Notes: generated by a model from the letters alone, not told the origin. A stretch of 64,000 nt of DNA from an uncultured Barnesiella sp. (GCA_944320015.1 CALUFO010000005.1:24001-88000), one strand, 5' to 3'. Shown: positions 17,273 through 25,576, counted from the first letter of the stretch. Program-made: numbers and translations.

Positions 17273-18115
17273 CTATTCCCCCTTTTTCATGGCTTCGTAG
17301 GGAATATTGCCTATTTGTGCCGCGGTTTCGGAAAAAGAACTATATACCGACCCCCACATGCGGCAAGTATGCGAGAGCAGATACAACTCGACGAGCGCCT
17401 CACGAATCCCCTCGACACTGTTGCGGTCGGCTTTTTGAGCCGAGAAAAACACCCGGTCTCCAAACTGCCGGGTAATTCGGCGCTTATCCTCCTCGGAATC
17501 GGTGGCAAGATAAAAAGTTGTATCGCTGTTTCTCCTCAATTCCTCTTCCATACGGTCGATAAACAGGTGTGTGGGACTTTGGGCGATAGAGACGGCGTTG
17601 TCGGTACGGCGAATATGTATGCCTATCGTGTTCGACCCGAACCGGCTTCGCCGAGCGTCGATTTCCCCGGCAAGGCTCGGTTGCGGTTTAAATATGGCAT
17701 ACGGTTTCCATTCGGTGTCGGGGGAATAAAATTGGACAAAAGAGGCGATATATACCGTTTTATTCTCGGCCCAACGGCAAAAATCGAAATCTCCTTGAAC
17801 GAGTTTCGGCACTTGCGCCTCATAGATGCAGCTGTCGAACAGCCATTTTTGAGGAAGACGGGGTATAAAAAAGTTTTTCCGCCGAGGCCGGTCATAGAGA
17901 AACAAATCGGCCTTCGAGGCTTCCACGACAGTCACCGTGGGAATGTCGAACGGCTCGAACAGTTGATCGAACCGGCAATTCAACCCGCAATCTTTGAACC
18001 AGACAATCCGCAACTCGCTGTGTGTTTTCAGGCTCAGCGCCACGGCCGAATCGATTGCCCTCATACGATTGGCCAACCCGCCCACCGGGACAAGATATAT
18101 ACGGCTTCTTTTCAT
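17273..18115 (-). CDS. Fucosyltransferase-like glycosyltransferase
   Basis: 280 residues without a signal peptide. VGGLANRMRAIDSA at the N-terminus and IGIHIRRTDNAVS near residue 165 are the two landmarks of the O-/alpha-fucosyltransferase superfamily (GT11/GT23/NodZ type), where the HxRRxD arginine contacts GDP-fucose. FYLATDSEEDKRRITRQFGD and the late LLSHTCRMWGSVYSSFSETA match the remaining nucleotide-sugar-binding region. The acceptor is unknown and no other glycan genes are nearby. A minus-strand TAACTTTG at 18143-18150 is a likely -7 box. It is an isolated gene between copy B and pfp. Confidence 0.75.
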   Translation of the reverse strand: MKRSRIYLVPVGGLANRMRAIDSAVALSLKTHSELRIVWFKDCGLNCRFDQLFEPFDIPTVTVVEASKADLFLYDRPRRKNFFIPRLPQKWLFDSCIYEAQVPKLVQGDFDFCRWAENKTVYIASFVQFYSPDTEWKPYAIFKPQPSLAGEIDARRSRFGSNTIGIHIRRTDNAVSIAQSPTHLFIDRMEEELRRNSDTTFYLATDSEEDKRRITRQFGDRVFFSAQKADRNSVEGIREALVELYLLSHTCRMWGSVYSSFSETAAQIGNIPYEAMKKGE

Positions 18116-18320
18116 ATAATATTATCATTTCAACAATATTTGCAAAGTTAAAACGCATATTTTTAAAATGAGTCATAAACACACGACTAATTTATTCTAT
18201 ATATTGTCTTTGCGGCTTCAAAAAAGATACATTCTTAGCTCGCTCCACAGGATGGGCGGCAACGAGTATTCATGGATAGAAATAGAATATGGGATTTTAA
18301 GGGGAATTTAATATCTGGTT

Positions 18321-18352
18321 TTTGGCTCTTTGAAAAAAAAACACGAACTTTG
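18321..18352 (+). promoter_or_regulatory. pfp promoter
   Basis: TTTG at 18321-18324, 20 bases, GAACTTTG at 18345-18352. This is close to consensus, about 50 bases before the pfp ATG. The rest of 18116-18320 holds no gene that I can see. Confidence 0.5.
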
Positions 18353-18400
18353 CCACTTCAAAAACAAGATACAAACGAATATCAACAAACATAGTTTACA

Positions 18401-20050
18401 ATGAAGAAAAGTGCACTTCAAACCGCTCGCGCTTCGTATCAGCCCAAGCTGCCCGAAGCCATTAAAAACGGCGTAACCATCGTCGAAGGAAAAGCCACAC
18501 AATCGGTGGCCGACCAAGAGGCTATCGCCAAGTTATTCCCCAACACATACGGTATGCCGGTACTTCGTTTCGAGGCAGCCGCCAAGAAGGAATATCCCGC
18601 CATCAACGTGGGCGTGATTCTTTCGGGTGGTCAGGCTCCCGGCGGACACAATGTGATTTCGGGTCTTTTCGACGGGCTCAAAGCTATGAATAAAGACAGC
18701 CGCCTTTTCGGCTTCCTGCTGGGCCCGGGCGGACTTATCGACCATAAATACATGGAACTTACAGCCGATATTATCGACGATTACCGCAACACCGGCGGCT
18801 TCGACATCATCGGCTCGGGACGTACCAAACTCGAGACAAAAGACCAATTCGACAGTGGCCTCGAGATAATCAAGGAGTTGGGTATCAAAGCCGTGGTAAT
18901 CATCGGCGGTGACGACTCCAACACCAACGCCTGCGTATTGGCCGAATATTACAAACAAATCGGCGCCGGTGTACAAGTAATCGGTTGCCCCAAAACCATC
19001 GACGGCGACTTGAAAAACGAGATGATCGAAAGTTCTTTCGGATTCGATACCGCTTGTAAAGTTTACTCCGAGGTGATCGGCAACATTCAACGCGACTGCA
19101 ACTCGGCCAAGAAATATTGGCACTTCATCAAACTGATGGGACGTTCGGCTTCGCACATCGCTCTCGAATGCGCCTTGCAGACTCAACCCAACATCTGCTT
19201 GATCTCCGAAGAGATTGAAGCCAAACAAATGACCCTCGACGACGTGGTGAACTACATCGCCGAGATCGTGGCCGCCCGTGCCGCGCAAGGCAACAACTTC
19301 GGCACCGTATTGATTCCCGAAGGCCTCATCGAGTTTATCCCCGCCATGAAACGCCTCATCGCCGAGTTGAATGACTATCTGGCCAAGAATGGAGCCGAGT
19401 TTGCCATGATTAAAAAATCGGAGCAAATCAATTACATCATCAACCACCTCTCTCCCGAGAACTCGGCTATCTATGCCAGCCTGCCCGAGGGAGTAGCACG
19501 TCAGCTCACACTCGACCGCGACCCTCACGGAAACGTGCAAGTATCGCTCATCGAAACCGAGAAACTGCTGGGCGAAATGGTCGCACGACGCTTGGCCGAC
19601 ATGAAAGCCGAAGGCAAATATGTAGGAAAATTTGCTACCCAATACCATTTCTTCGGATACGAAGGCCGTTGCGCCGACCCCTCCAACTTCGACGCCGACT
19701 ATTGCTATTCGCTGGGATACACCGCAGCGTTGTTGGTAGGCGAAGGGAAAACAGGATATATGTCGTCGGTTCGCAACACCACCAAACCGGCCAGCGAATG
19801 GGTTGCCGGTGGTGTGCCCGTAACCATGATGATGAACATGGAACGCCGTCACGGCGAAATGAAACCGGTAATCCAAAAAGCGCTGGTTCGCCTCGATGGT
19901 GCCCCCTTCAAATATTTCGCCGCCCATCGTCAAGAATGGTCGATGAATACCTGCTATGTATATCCCGGTCCTATCCAATACTTTGGCCCCACCGAAGTAT
20001 GCGACCAGCCTACCAAGACCTTGATGTTGGAGCAGAACGGCACTCTCTAA
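18401..20050 (+). CDS. pfp: Diphosphate-fructose-6-phosphate 1-phosphotransferase
   Basis: 549 residues, the length of the long PPi-dependent PFK group. ILSGGQAPGGHNVISG is the phosphate-binding loop, IIGGDDSNTNACVLAE carries the GGDD aspartate that excludes ATP and marks pyrophosphate use, and CPKTIDGDLKN holds the catalytic TIDGD. MGRSASHIALECALQ is also characteristic. It reversibly interconverts fructose-6-phosphate and fructose-1,6-bisphosphate using PPi, in glycolysis and gluconeogenesis. It is monocistronic, with a strong terminator. Confidence 0.96.
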   Translation: MKKSALQTARASYQPKLPEAIKNGVTIVEGKATQSVADQEAIAKLFPNTYGMPVLRFEAAAKKEYPAINVGVILSGGQAPGGHNVISGLFDGLKAMNKDSRLFGFLLGPGGLIDHKYMELTADIIDDYRNTGGFDIIGSGRTKLETKDQFDSGLEIIKELGIKAVVIIGGDDSNTNACVLAEYYKQIGAGVQVIGCPKTIDGDLKNEMIESSFGFDTACKVYSEVIGNIQRDCNSAKKYWHFIKLMGRSASHIALECALQTQPNICLISEEIEAKQMTLDDVVNYIAEIVAARAAQGNNFGTVLIPEGLIEFIPAMKRLIAELNDYLAKNGAEFAMIKKSEQINYIINHLSPENSAIYASLPEGVARQLTLDRDPHGNVQVSLIETEKLLGEMVARRLADMKAEGKYVGKFATQYHFFGYEGRCADPSNFDADYCYSLGYTAALLVGEGKTGYMSSVRNTTKPASEWVAGGVPVTMMMNMERRHGEMKPVIQKALVRLDGAPFKYFAAHRQEWSMNTCYVYPGPIQYFGPTEVCDQPTKTLMLEQNGTL

Positions 20051-20120
20051 TGTGCGAAAAAGGGCGTCATGCCCGTTATCAATAACCTAACAAAAAATCC
20101 GCACTTGCGGCTTGCAAAAT

Positions 20121-20158
20121 CCCCCGACCCGGAGCGTTCCGGGCCGGGGGTATTTTTT
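20121..20158 (+). terminator. pfp terminator
   Basis: CCCCCGACCCGG pairs with CCGGGCCGGGGG around GCGTT and is followed by TATTTTTTAT. It lies 70 bases after the pfp stop. Bases 20159-20300 contain no gene that I can see. Confidence 0.85.
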
Positions 20159-20300
20159 ATCGGGAAATCGTCATATTCACAAAATGAGTCCCGCATTCAC
20201 TTCCACAAACGTGCCTGCGACGCTGGAAATATATCGTGTGCGTCCCCAAAAAGACTCAAACACACCGCCTCATATTCACAACCGTTCCCCGGGGGAGGTG

Positions 20301-21401
20301 TTACAAACTCTCATACGGCAAGTCAAAAGCCTCGGCGACAGCTCGATAAACAATCTTGCCGTCGACGATATTCAACCCTTTGTATAAGGCCTCGTCATCG
20401 GCACAAGCCTTCTGCCAACCCTTGTCGGCCAGTTGTATCGCATAAGGCAGCGTAGCGTTGGTCAGCGCCAGTGTCGACGTAGCCGAAACCGCTCCGGGGA
20501 TATTGGCCACACAATAATGGATTATCCCGTCGACCTCATACACCGGCTCGGAATGGGTAGTCGGGTGGGAAGTCTCGAAACAGCCGCCTTGATCGATAGC
20601 CACATCGACCAGCACCGAGCCCTTCTCCATCAGCGACAACATATCGCGGGTAATCAAATGAGGAGCCTTGGCGCCGGGAATGAGCACGGCACCAATCACC
20701 AAATCGGTCGTGGGAAGCTCGGCTCGGATATTAAATTCCGAAGAATACAAAGTCTTGATATTGGCCGGTTTTATCTCATCGATATGCCGCAAGCGTGGTA
20801 ACGAAAGGTCGGTAATCGTCACCTCGGCACCCATACCGGCAGCGATTCGAGCCGCGGCATAGCCCACCACTCCGGCACCAATCACCAGAACCTTGGCCGG
20901 ATTCACGCCCGGCACACCGCCCATCAGTTTTCCCTTTCCACCTTGTGGCCGCTCCAAAAAACGGGCGCCCTCTTGTGTAGCCATGCGGCCGGCCACCTCC
21001 GACATGGGAATCAACAGTGGCAAGCTGTGGTCTTTCAACTCTACCGTCTCATAGGCCAAACAGGTAGCTCCGCTCGCCAGCATGGCATCGGTCAACTTCC
21101 TATCCGACGCAAAATGGAAATAGGTAAACAGCAACTGCCCCTTGCGTATGAGCCGATATTCGGGCTCGATAGGCTCCTTGACCTTCACAATCATCTCGGC
21201 GATCGCATACACATCCTCGATCGTGTCCACGATTTTAGCGCCCACACGCTCATATTGGCTATCGGCAAAACCGCTGTTCACACCAGCATTTTTCTGGACA
21301 TAGACCGTATGGCCTCGTTTTACCAACTCGTTGACACCCGCGGGAGTCATACCCACACGATTCTCGTTGTTCTTAATTTCTTTGGGGATTCCTACAATCA
21401 T
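20301..21401 (-). CDS. ald: Alanine dehydrogenase
   Basis: 366 residues, full length. MIVGIPKEIKNNENRVGMTP and HTVYVQKNAGVNSGF form the N-terminal catalytic part; residues near 75 (KVKEPIEPEY) bind pyruvate. VLVIGAGVVGYAAARIAAGMGAEVTI is the Rossmann NAD site near 170. VDVAIDQGGCFETSHPTTH is the family signature. It interconverts L-alanine and pyruvate plus ammonia. It stands alone between pfp (convergent) and the DUF3127 gene. Confidence 0.96.
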   Translation of the reverse strand: MIVGIPKEIKNNENRVGMTPAGVNELVKRGHTVYVQKNAGVNSGFADSQYERVGAKIVDTIEDVYAIAEMIVKVKEPIEPEYRLIRKGQLLFTYFHFASDRKLTDAMLASGATCLAYETVELKDHSLPLLIPMSEVAGRMATQEGARFLERPQGGKGKLMGGVPGVNPAKVLVIGAGVVGYAAARIAAGMGAEVTITDLSLPRLRHIDEIKPANIKTLYSSEFNIRAELPTTDLVIGAVLIPGAKAPHLITRDMLSLMEKGSVLVDVAIDQGGCFETSHPTTHSEPVYEVDGIIHYCVANIPGAVSATSTLALTNATLPYAIQLADKGWQKACADDEALYKGLNIVDGKIVYRAVAEAFDLPYESL

Positions 21402-21546
21402 AGCTTAAGATTTATACGATTAAGATTAAATTCGGTTGAAAGATACGGAATTTATTTGGGAAATACTCCATATCCGACAGCTATTTTTTTGACCCACCGG
21501 GAAAGAAAATCAAGAAAGAATACGCCCCTGCTCCCCATCGGGGGAA

Positions 21547-21580
21547 ATAAAAAAGAGCCGCATATCCACTGCGACTCTCC
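21547..21580 (-). terminator. Terminator of the DUF3127 gene
   Basis: Minus strand GAGTCGC pairs with GCGGCTC and is followed by a T-tract (TTTTTTATTT). It lies 24 bases after the DUF3127 stop. Confidence 0.7.
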
Positions 21581-21603
21581 TTTATATAATCACCTATATT
21601 CTC

Positions 21604-21987
21604 TCAAAAAGGCAGATCATCGGTTGGCGAAGGAGCCAAATCGGGAGCGGCCGAAGCCGGCGGGAACGGCGGAACCTCGTTGGCCATCGGCGGCATATCG
21701 GGCACTCCCTGCGCGGCAGCGGCCGATTTCTCTATTTTCCAAGCCCGCACATCGGTGTACCAACGCCCATTGAACTCACGGCTTTCGAGATCGAAGCTCA
21801 CGGTCACATCATCGCCTATCGCCGCAGGATACTGGTCAACCTTGTCGCCAAACAAATTGAAACAAACTTTACGAGGGTATTGTTCCTCAGTTTCCAAAAC
21901 ATACTCTTGCTTTTTCCACGCATTCCCCGCTTTCGAAACTCCCTCTTGCAGAGGCAATACATGGATTATTCTTCCTTTTATTTCCAT
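21604..21987 (-). CDS. DUF3127 protein with SSB-like C-terminal tail
   Basis: 127 residues. The first 85 (MEIKGRIIHVLPLQEGVSK, KKQEYVLETEEQYPRKVCF, DDVTVSFDLESREFNGRWYTDVRAWKI) form a small beta-barrel of the DUF3127 family, OB-like in pattern. A Pro/Ala-rich linker leads to the last residues PTDDLPF. That acidic-hydrophobic tip is almost the same as the DDDLPF end of the window's true SSB (61589-62038). SSB tips recruit repair and replication proteins, so I infer a second SSB-like or SSB-mimicking protein. It is driven by promoter module 5. Confidence 0.8.
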   Translation of the reverse strand: MEIKGRIIHVLPLQEGVSKAGNAWKKQEYVLETEEQYPRKVCFNLFGDKVDQYPAAIGDDVTVSFDLESREFNGRWYTDVRAWKIEKSAAAAQGVPDMPPMANEVPPFPPASAAPDLAPSPTDDLPF

Positions 21988-22019
21988 ACTCTTTGAGCTA
22001 CTGTGTAGTTAATTGGTGA

Positions 22020-22090
22020 CAAATATAGTGAAAGGTGAGTACAATACAAAGAGCTTGCTCAATTTGTATTGTCGAACCGCATCCTGTATT
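22020..22090 (-). promoter_or_regulatory. Promoter module copy 5 (DUF3127 gene)
   Basis: The best-preserved module. On the minus strand AATACAGGATGCGGTTCGAC, then inverted repeat ACAATACAAATTGAGC/GCTCTTTGTATTGT, then ACTCACCTTTCACTATATTTG. TTTG to TATATTTG spacing is exactly 19, a perfect promoter, and the TTTG lies inside the second arm of the inverted repeat. The start codon is 33 bases downstream. Confidence 0.7.
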
Positions 22091-22130
22091 ACCTTCCTTT
22101 TAAGTTCCCTTTTTGCTTGTAGCAGGCGGT

Positions 22131-22205
22131 ACATTTAAACTCCTCCCCTGTGTTTTGCGGAGCAAAATATAGGGGAGGTGGCACACCGTTGACGGAGGGG
22201 TTTAA
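22131..22205 (+). repeat. Single hairpin module
   Basis: ACATTTAAAC, then hairpin 22141-22178 (tip GTTTTGC-GGA-GCAAAAT, base CCTCCCC/GGGGAGG), then the standard GTGGCACACCGTTGACGGAG spacer and GGTTTAA. It lacks the 190-base core. Confidence 0.75.
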
Positions 22206-22276
22206 TACTTTCTACTTAGTGTTTTAACTTTTTACGGAGAGGTTAAAAAAAGATAGATTCCGAGAAAGAGTCTAAT

Positions 22277-22308
22277 AAAAAAAGAGCGGCAGGTTGTCGC
22301 CCTGCCGC
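22277..22308 (-). terminator. Terminator of the severed T9SS gene
   Basis: GCGGCAGG (22286-22293) pairs with CCTGCCGC (22301-22308). On the minus strand the stem is followed by CTCTTTTTTTATT. It lies 27 bases past the stop of the CTD fragment, showing that the fragment was the end of a normal transcription unit. Confidence 0.75.
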
Positions 22309-22334
22309 CCATACGATTTACCTAAAAAGAGAAG

Positions 22335-22568
22335 CTATTTCACGATCACTTTCTGTGACCGCTCCCCGGTGCGTACAAAATACACGCCTGCGTCGGCCAG
22401 CGACACGGTCGATTCATCGCCCATATAGACCAGTTGCCCCGTGGCGGTATATACCCGGTAGGTATCTGCGTTGTTCTCGACATGCAGGGTGCGGCCGACG
22501 ACATAGATGCGGGTCGATTCGCCGGACAGCGCCTCCATGCCGGTGGATACGGCCTCGAACTGGCGTCC
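22335..22568 (-). pseudogene. C-terminal fragment of a T9SS-secreted protein
   Basis: About 78 codons of open frame ending RTGERSQKVIVK. ADTYRVYTATGQLVYMGDES and SLADAGVYFVRTG match the type A C-terminal sorting domain of type IX secretion cargo (the Y.(I/V)....G......G....(V/I)....GVY.(V/L)(R/K) pattern), which is normally fused behind a large exported domain. Upstream the frame runs straight into a repeat hairpin at 22571 and meets a stop near 22583. No signal peptide or catalytic domain is present. The rest of the gene has been lost at the repeat boundary; an ATG at 22538 exists but is unlikely to be functional. Its terminator is intact. Confidence 0.72.
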
Positions 22569-22570
22569 CT

Positions 22571-23045
22571 CGGTGTCTCCCCTATATCACTTCGTGACAC
22601 AGAGGAGAAGTGTGAATTTCTATTTGTTCATTCTTCTCAGCAGCGAGAAGAACGAACCAAGAAGCGCCGCCGCTGTTATCGGGCTTATTCGCTCGGTCGC
22701 TACTGCCGCCGTCGGGGGCTGCGGAACTCGCTTCGCTCAGACAGTCCTCGCCCCGGTTCCTCCGCCGGCAGGCGCCCTCCCGGCCCGATAAAGGCGGTTT
22801 TCCCCTGCCGGACACACTTGCCGTTATTTTTTTTAACCCTTCTCCTCGGGACGAATGTCCCGAGGTTTCTCCCCTATATCGTTCCACGACACAGGGAAGA
22901 AACGTGAATAGATTTCGCCTTACCCTTCTTTTAAATGCCCTCTCTGTGTTTCCAGCAAACGGCAAGACGGTGCATTTAAACTCCTCCTCTGTGTTTTGCG
23001 AAGCAAAATATAGGGGAGGTGGCACACCGTGAAGGAGGGGTTTAA
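22571..23045 (-). repeat. Composite hairpin repeat, copy C
   Basis: Inverted relative to copies A and B. Module hairpins at 22577-22610 (tip TCAC-TTC-GTGA), 22870-22903 (tip TCGT-TCC-ACGA) and 22981-23020 (tip GTTTTGC-GAA-GCAAAAT). The 190-base core is at 22622-22812. It abuts the severed T9SS gene. Bases 23046-23272 have no gene that I can support. Confidence 0.85.
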
Positions 23046-23272
23046 ATGTTTCTATAACAATTATTTATTCCCTTAAAATTCAACCCATCTCCTCGGGCGG
23101 AGGGGGTTAAACAATTCAGAACCGGAGGAATTTAAATGCCTTAACTTCCCCGGCGTTTGTTTCCCTCAATCCCTTTGGCGAGCCGTACAAATGCTTCCCG
23201 GCACTGCCCGGCTGATATGGGGCATACCGTCAACATCGTATTCTCGGTGAATGCACTATTTTTTGCAAAAAC

Positions 23273-23304
23273 TTTCGGCGAACCCGAAAAATGTATTATA
23301 TTTG
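23273..23304 (+). promoter_or_regulatory. tRNA-Ser promoter
   Basis: TATATTTG at 23297-23304 with a partial -33 (TTTC at 23273-23276, spacer 20). It is 28 bases before the mature tRNA 5' end. Confidence 0.55.
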
Positions 23305-23331
23305 CCCCCGTTTTTACGGGAACAACCCTAT

Positions 23332-23419
23332 GGAGTGATGCTCGAGTGGTTGAAGAGGCACGCCTGGAAAGCGTGTATACGCCAAAAGCGTATCGGGGGT
23401 TCGAATCCCCCTCCCTCCG
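23332..23419 (+). tRNA. tRNA-Ser (GGA anticodon)
   Basis: A class II tRNA with a long variable arm. The anticodon stem-loop is CACGC-CTGGAAA-GCGTG, giving anticodon GGA (reads UCC/UCU). The variable arm is a stem (GTATACGC/GCGTAT), and the T arm is GGGGG-TTCGAAT-CCCCC. The acceptor is GGAGTGA with TCCCTCC and discriminator G, which leaves a T-C mismatch at pair 5-68. CCA is not fully encoded (CC then G). A terminator hairpin follows directly. Confidence 0.93.
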
Positions 23420-23422
23420 CCG

Positions 23423-23456
23423 AAAGCCGTTGCGACAGTGTCGTGGCGGCTTTTTT
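23423..23456 (+). terminator. tRNA-Ser terminator
   Basis: AAAGCCG pairs with CGGCTTT and inner GCGAC with GTCGT, followed by a T-tract (TTTTTTATT). It begins 4 bases after the tRNA. Confidence 0.8.
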
Positions 23457-23580
23457 ATTGTAGGGAAGTTGACTTCGGGGATATCCCCGAAGACGGGGCC
23501 ATCGAGAGGTTGTGCTTGTATAGGCATGGCCTCTTTGATTGTGATTTGGGGGTGGGGATAAGGGAATATAGCTTTAAATA

Positions 23581-23611
23581 TTGTTGAAATATAAAAAAAT
23601 GACTATCTTGG
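23581..23611 (+). promoter_or_regulatory. Promoter of the Sua5/YrdC gene
   Basis: TTG at 23581-23583, 20 bases, TATCTTGG at 23604-23611, about 20 bases before the ATG. Confidence 0.45.
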
Positions 23612-23630
23612 CAGACCTTAAACCGGAATT

Positions 23631-24245
23631 ATGAAGCGATTGAGAATCTATGAAGAGAACCCGAACGAGGGAGAGATTGAGAAGGCGGTGAGGGTGCTGC
23701 GCGACGGGGGGGTGGTGATTTATCCTACCGACACGATTTATGCCCTTGGCTGCGATGCCCTCAATGTGCGGGCGGTGGAGCGGATTTGCCAGATAAAGGG
23801 TATCAACCCGCAGAAGGTAAACCTGTCGATTATCTGCCGGGAGTTAAGTTGGGTGAGCGAGTATGCCAAGTTGAGCAACTACTATTTCAAATTACTCAAA
23901 CGCAATCTCCCGGGAGCCTTTACTTTTATCTTGCCTACGAGCGTGTCGTTGCCCAAGATTTATAAGAACCGCAAGACCGTGGGGATTCGTATCCCCGACA
24001 ATGCCATCACGCTGGCGCTGGTCGAGGCGCTGGGCAACCCGCTGTTGACCACTTCGGTGGCGGTCGACGAGGAGGAGCCCGAGTATGGCACCGATCCCGA
24101 GTTGATTGCCGAGCGTTACGAGTCGGTGGTCGATATGATTATCGATGGGGGCGAAGGCGGTTCTATCCCCTCGACTACGGTCGATTGCACGGGCGACGAG
24201 CCTGTGGTGCTGCGCGAAGGAAAGGGCGAGTTGCAGGAATGGTAA
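23631..24245 (+). CDS. L-threonylcarbamoyladenylate synthase (Sua5/YrdC/YciO family)
   Basis: 204 residues. GGVVIYPTDTIYALGCDALN is the classic YrdC start, with KGINPQKVNLSIICRELS and PGAFTFILPTS as the nucleotide and threonine pocket. GIRIPDNAI and STTVDCTGDEPVVLREGKG complete the domain. It lacks the extra Sua5 C-terminal domain. It makes threonylcarbamoyl-AMP from Thr, bicarbonate and ATP for t6A37 on ANN-decoding tRNAs. Members with the KxR variant (YciO) may do something else; this protein has KVNLSI where TsaC has K(R/K)...P(L/M)....(S/N). The promoter is at 23581. Confidence 0.85.
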   Translation: MKRLRIYEENPNEGEIEKAVRVLRDGGVVIYPTDTIYALGCDALNVRAVERICQIKGINPQKVNLSIICRELSWVSEYAKLSNYYFKLLKRNLPGAFTFILPTSVSLPKIYKNRKTVGIRIPDNAITLALVEALGNPLLTTSVAVDEEEPEYGTDPELIAERYESVVDMIIDGGEGGSIPSTTVDCTGDEPVVLREGKGELQEW

Positions 24246-24340
24246 TGTGTGGCGCAATGTCCGTAGAGGGAGCGTGTATGGTTAAGAGAAATTCACTTAA
24301 AAGAATATGCAAAGTTTATCAAAATTTAATTGTGGAATTT

Positions 24341-24371
24341 TTTCCATAATGTCGAAATAGTTGTAAATTTG
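24341..24371 (+). promoter_or_regulatory. mdh promoter
   Basis: TAAATTTG at 24364-24371 with a TTTC at about -33 (24341-24344, spacer 19). Leader of about 60 bases. Confidence 0.5.
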
Positions 24372-24438
24372 CAGGAGATAGGAAAAAGAAAAGGAAAAAA
24401 TAAATATGATATACTAACCATTAATAAACCAAACAATT

Positions 24439-25377
24439 ATGTCAAAAGTATCGGTTATCGGAGCCGGAAACGTGGGCGCCACTTGTGCAAACGTTTTGGC
24501 ATTTAGAGAAATTGCAGATGAAATCGTTTTGCTCGACATCAAAGAAGGTGTTTCGGAAGGCAAAGCCATGGATATGATGCAGGCCGCTGTTACAGCAGGA
24601 TTTGCATCGCGTATCAAAGGTGTGACCAACGACTATGAGGCTACTGCCAACTCAGACATGGTGGTAATTACTTCGGGTATTCCTCGTAAACCGGGTATGA
24701 CTCGCGAGGAGTTGATCGGGGTGAATGCCGGTATCGTGAAATCGGTGGTTGAGAATGTATTGAAACATTCGCCCAATGCCGTTATCTTGTGTGTGAGCAA
24801 CCCGATGGATACGATGACTTATTTGATTCATAAGGTATCGGGGCTTCCCAAAAACCGCATCATCGGTATGGGTGGCGCATTGGATAGCTCGCGTTTCAAA
24901 TATTATTTGAGCAAAGCCTTGAACGCCAATTTGGGTGAGGTTGAAGGTTTCGTTATCGGTGGCCACGGCGACACGACGATGATTCCTGTAACCCGTTACG
25001 CCACTTATAAAGGCATTCCCGTATCGGAGTTCTTGAATGAAGAGGCTTTGCAAAAAGTGGCTGCCGACACAATGGTGGGCGGCGCTACGTTGACCGGATT
25101 GCTGGGCACTTCGGCATGGTATGCTCCGGGCGCCGCTTCGGCTGCCGTAGTGGAGGCTGTGTTGGGCGACCAGAAACGTATGATTCCTTGCAGCGCTTTG
25201 CTGGAAGGTGAGTATGGCGAAAGCGACCTTTGCATCGGAGTTCCTTGTGTATTGGGCCGCAACGGTATCGAGAAAGTGGTTGAACTGAACTTGAACGCCG
25301 CCGAGAAAGAGGCATTTGCCAAGAGTGCGGCTGCTGTTCACAAAACCAACGCCGCTCTTGCCGACGCTTTGAAATAA
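24439..25377 (+). CDS. mdh: Malate dehydrogenase
   Basis: 312 residues, the LDH-like MDH type. VSVIGAGNVGATCANVLA is the NAD-binding glycine motif, VVITSGIPRKPGMTREEL carries the substrate arginines of the mobile loop, VSNPMDTMTYL follows, and VIGGHGDTTMIP holds the catalytic histidine. It interconverts malate and oxaloacetate in the cytosol; in anaerobic Bacteroidales it feeds the reductive branch to fumarate and succinate, together with the fumarase at 34131-35771. It is monocistronic, with a promoter and terminator. Confidence 0.97.
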   Translation: MSKVSVIGAGNVGATCANVLAFREIADEIVLLDIKEGVSEGKAMDMMQAAVTAGFASRIKGVTNDYEATANSDMVVITSGIPRKPGMTREELIGVNAGIVKSVVENVLKHSPNAVILCVSNPMDTMTYLIHKVSGLPKNRIIGMGGALDSSRFKYYLSKALNANLGEVEGFVIGGHGDTTMIPVTRYATYKGIPVSEFLNEEALQKVAADTMVGGATLTGLLGTSAWYAPGAASAAVVEAVLGDQKRMIPCSALLEGEYGESDLCIGVPCVLGRNGIEKVVELNLNAAEKEAFAKSAAAVHKTNAALADALK

Positions 25378-25398
25378 GAATAGAATAACGTTTTATTG

Positions 25399-25440
25399 AA
25401 GGGGCTGTGTCAAAATGATAAATTTTGGTGCAGCCCCTTT
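25399..25440 (+). terminator. mdh terminator (GGCTGTGTCAAAA family)
   Basis: AAGGGGCTG pairs with CAGCCCCTT, with an inner CAAAAT/ATTTTG stem. Similar sequence appears at 26685-26728 and inverted at 34063-34110. The remaining gap to 25568 holds nothing recognisable. Confidence 0.8.
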
Positions 25441-25568
25441 GGTGTGTTAGAGATAAAGTGCAAGGCTTTGAGGGTGAGGCTCCTTTTCAATGTTTTATCG
25501 TTCTGCCATATCAATGAGAAAAAATGAATAAAAATGGGGCGGATTAATAAATAATTTAAATTTTTTGC

Positions 25569-25576
25569 TATATTTG
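25569..25576 (+). promoter_or_regulatory. -7 box directly before the YiiX-like start
   Basis: TATATTTG ends 6 bases before the ATG at 25583. If used, transcription would begin at or next to the start codon, implying a leaderless message. No -33 TTTG is at the expected distance. Confidence 0.4.

Noticed and set aside
18533..19978. 481-residue minus-strand ORF opposite pfp
   Set aside because: Antisense shadow; the plus strand encodes a full PPi-PFK with every motif.
23141..23561. ORFs of about 130 residues on both strands across the tRNA
   Set aside because: They overlap tRNA-Ser; the peptide is a translation of the tRNA and its promoter, a common false gene.
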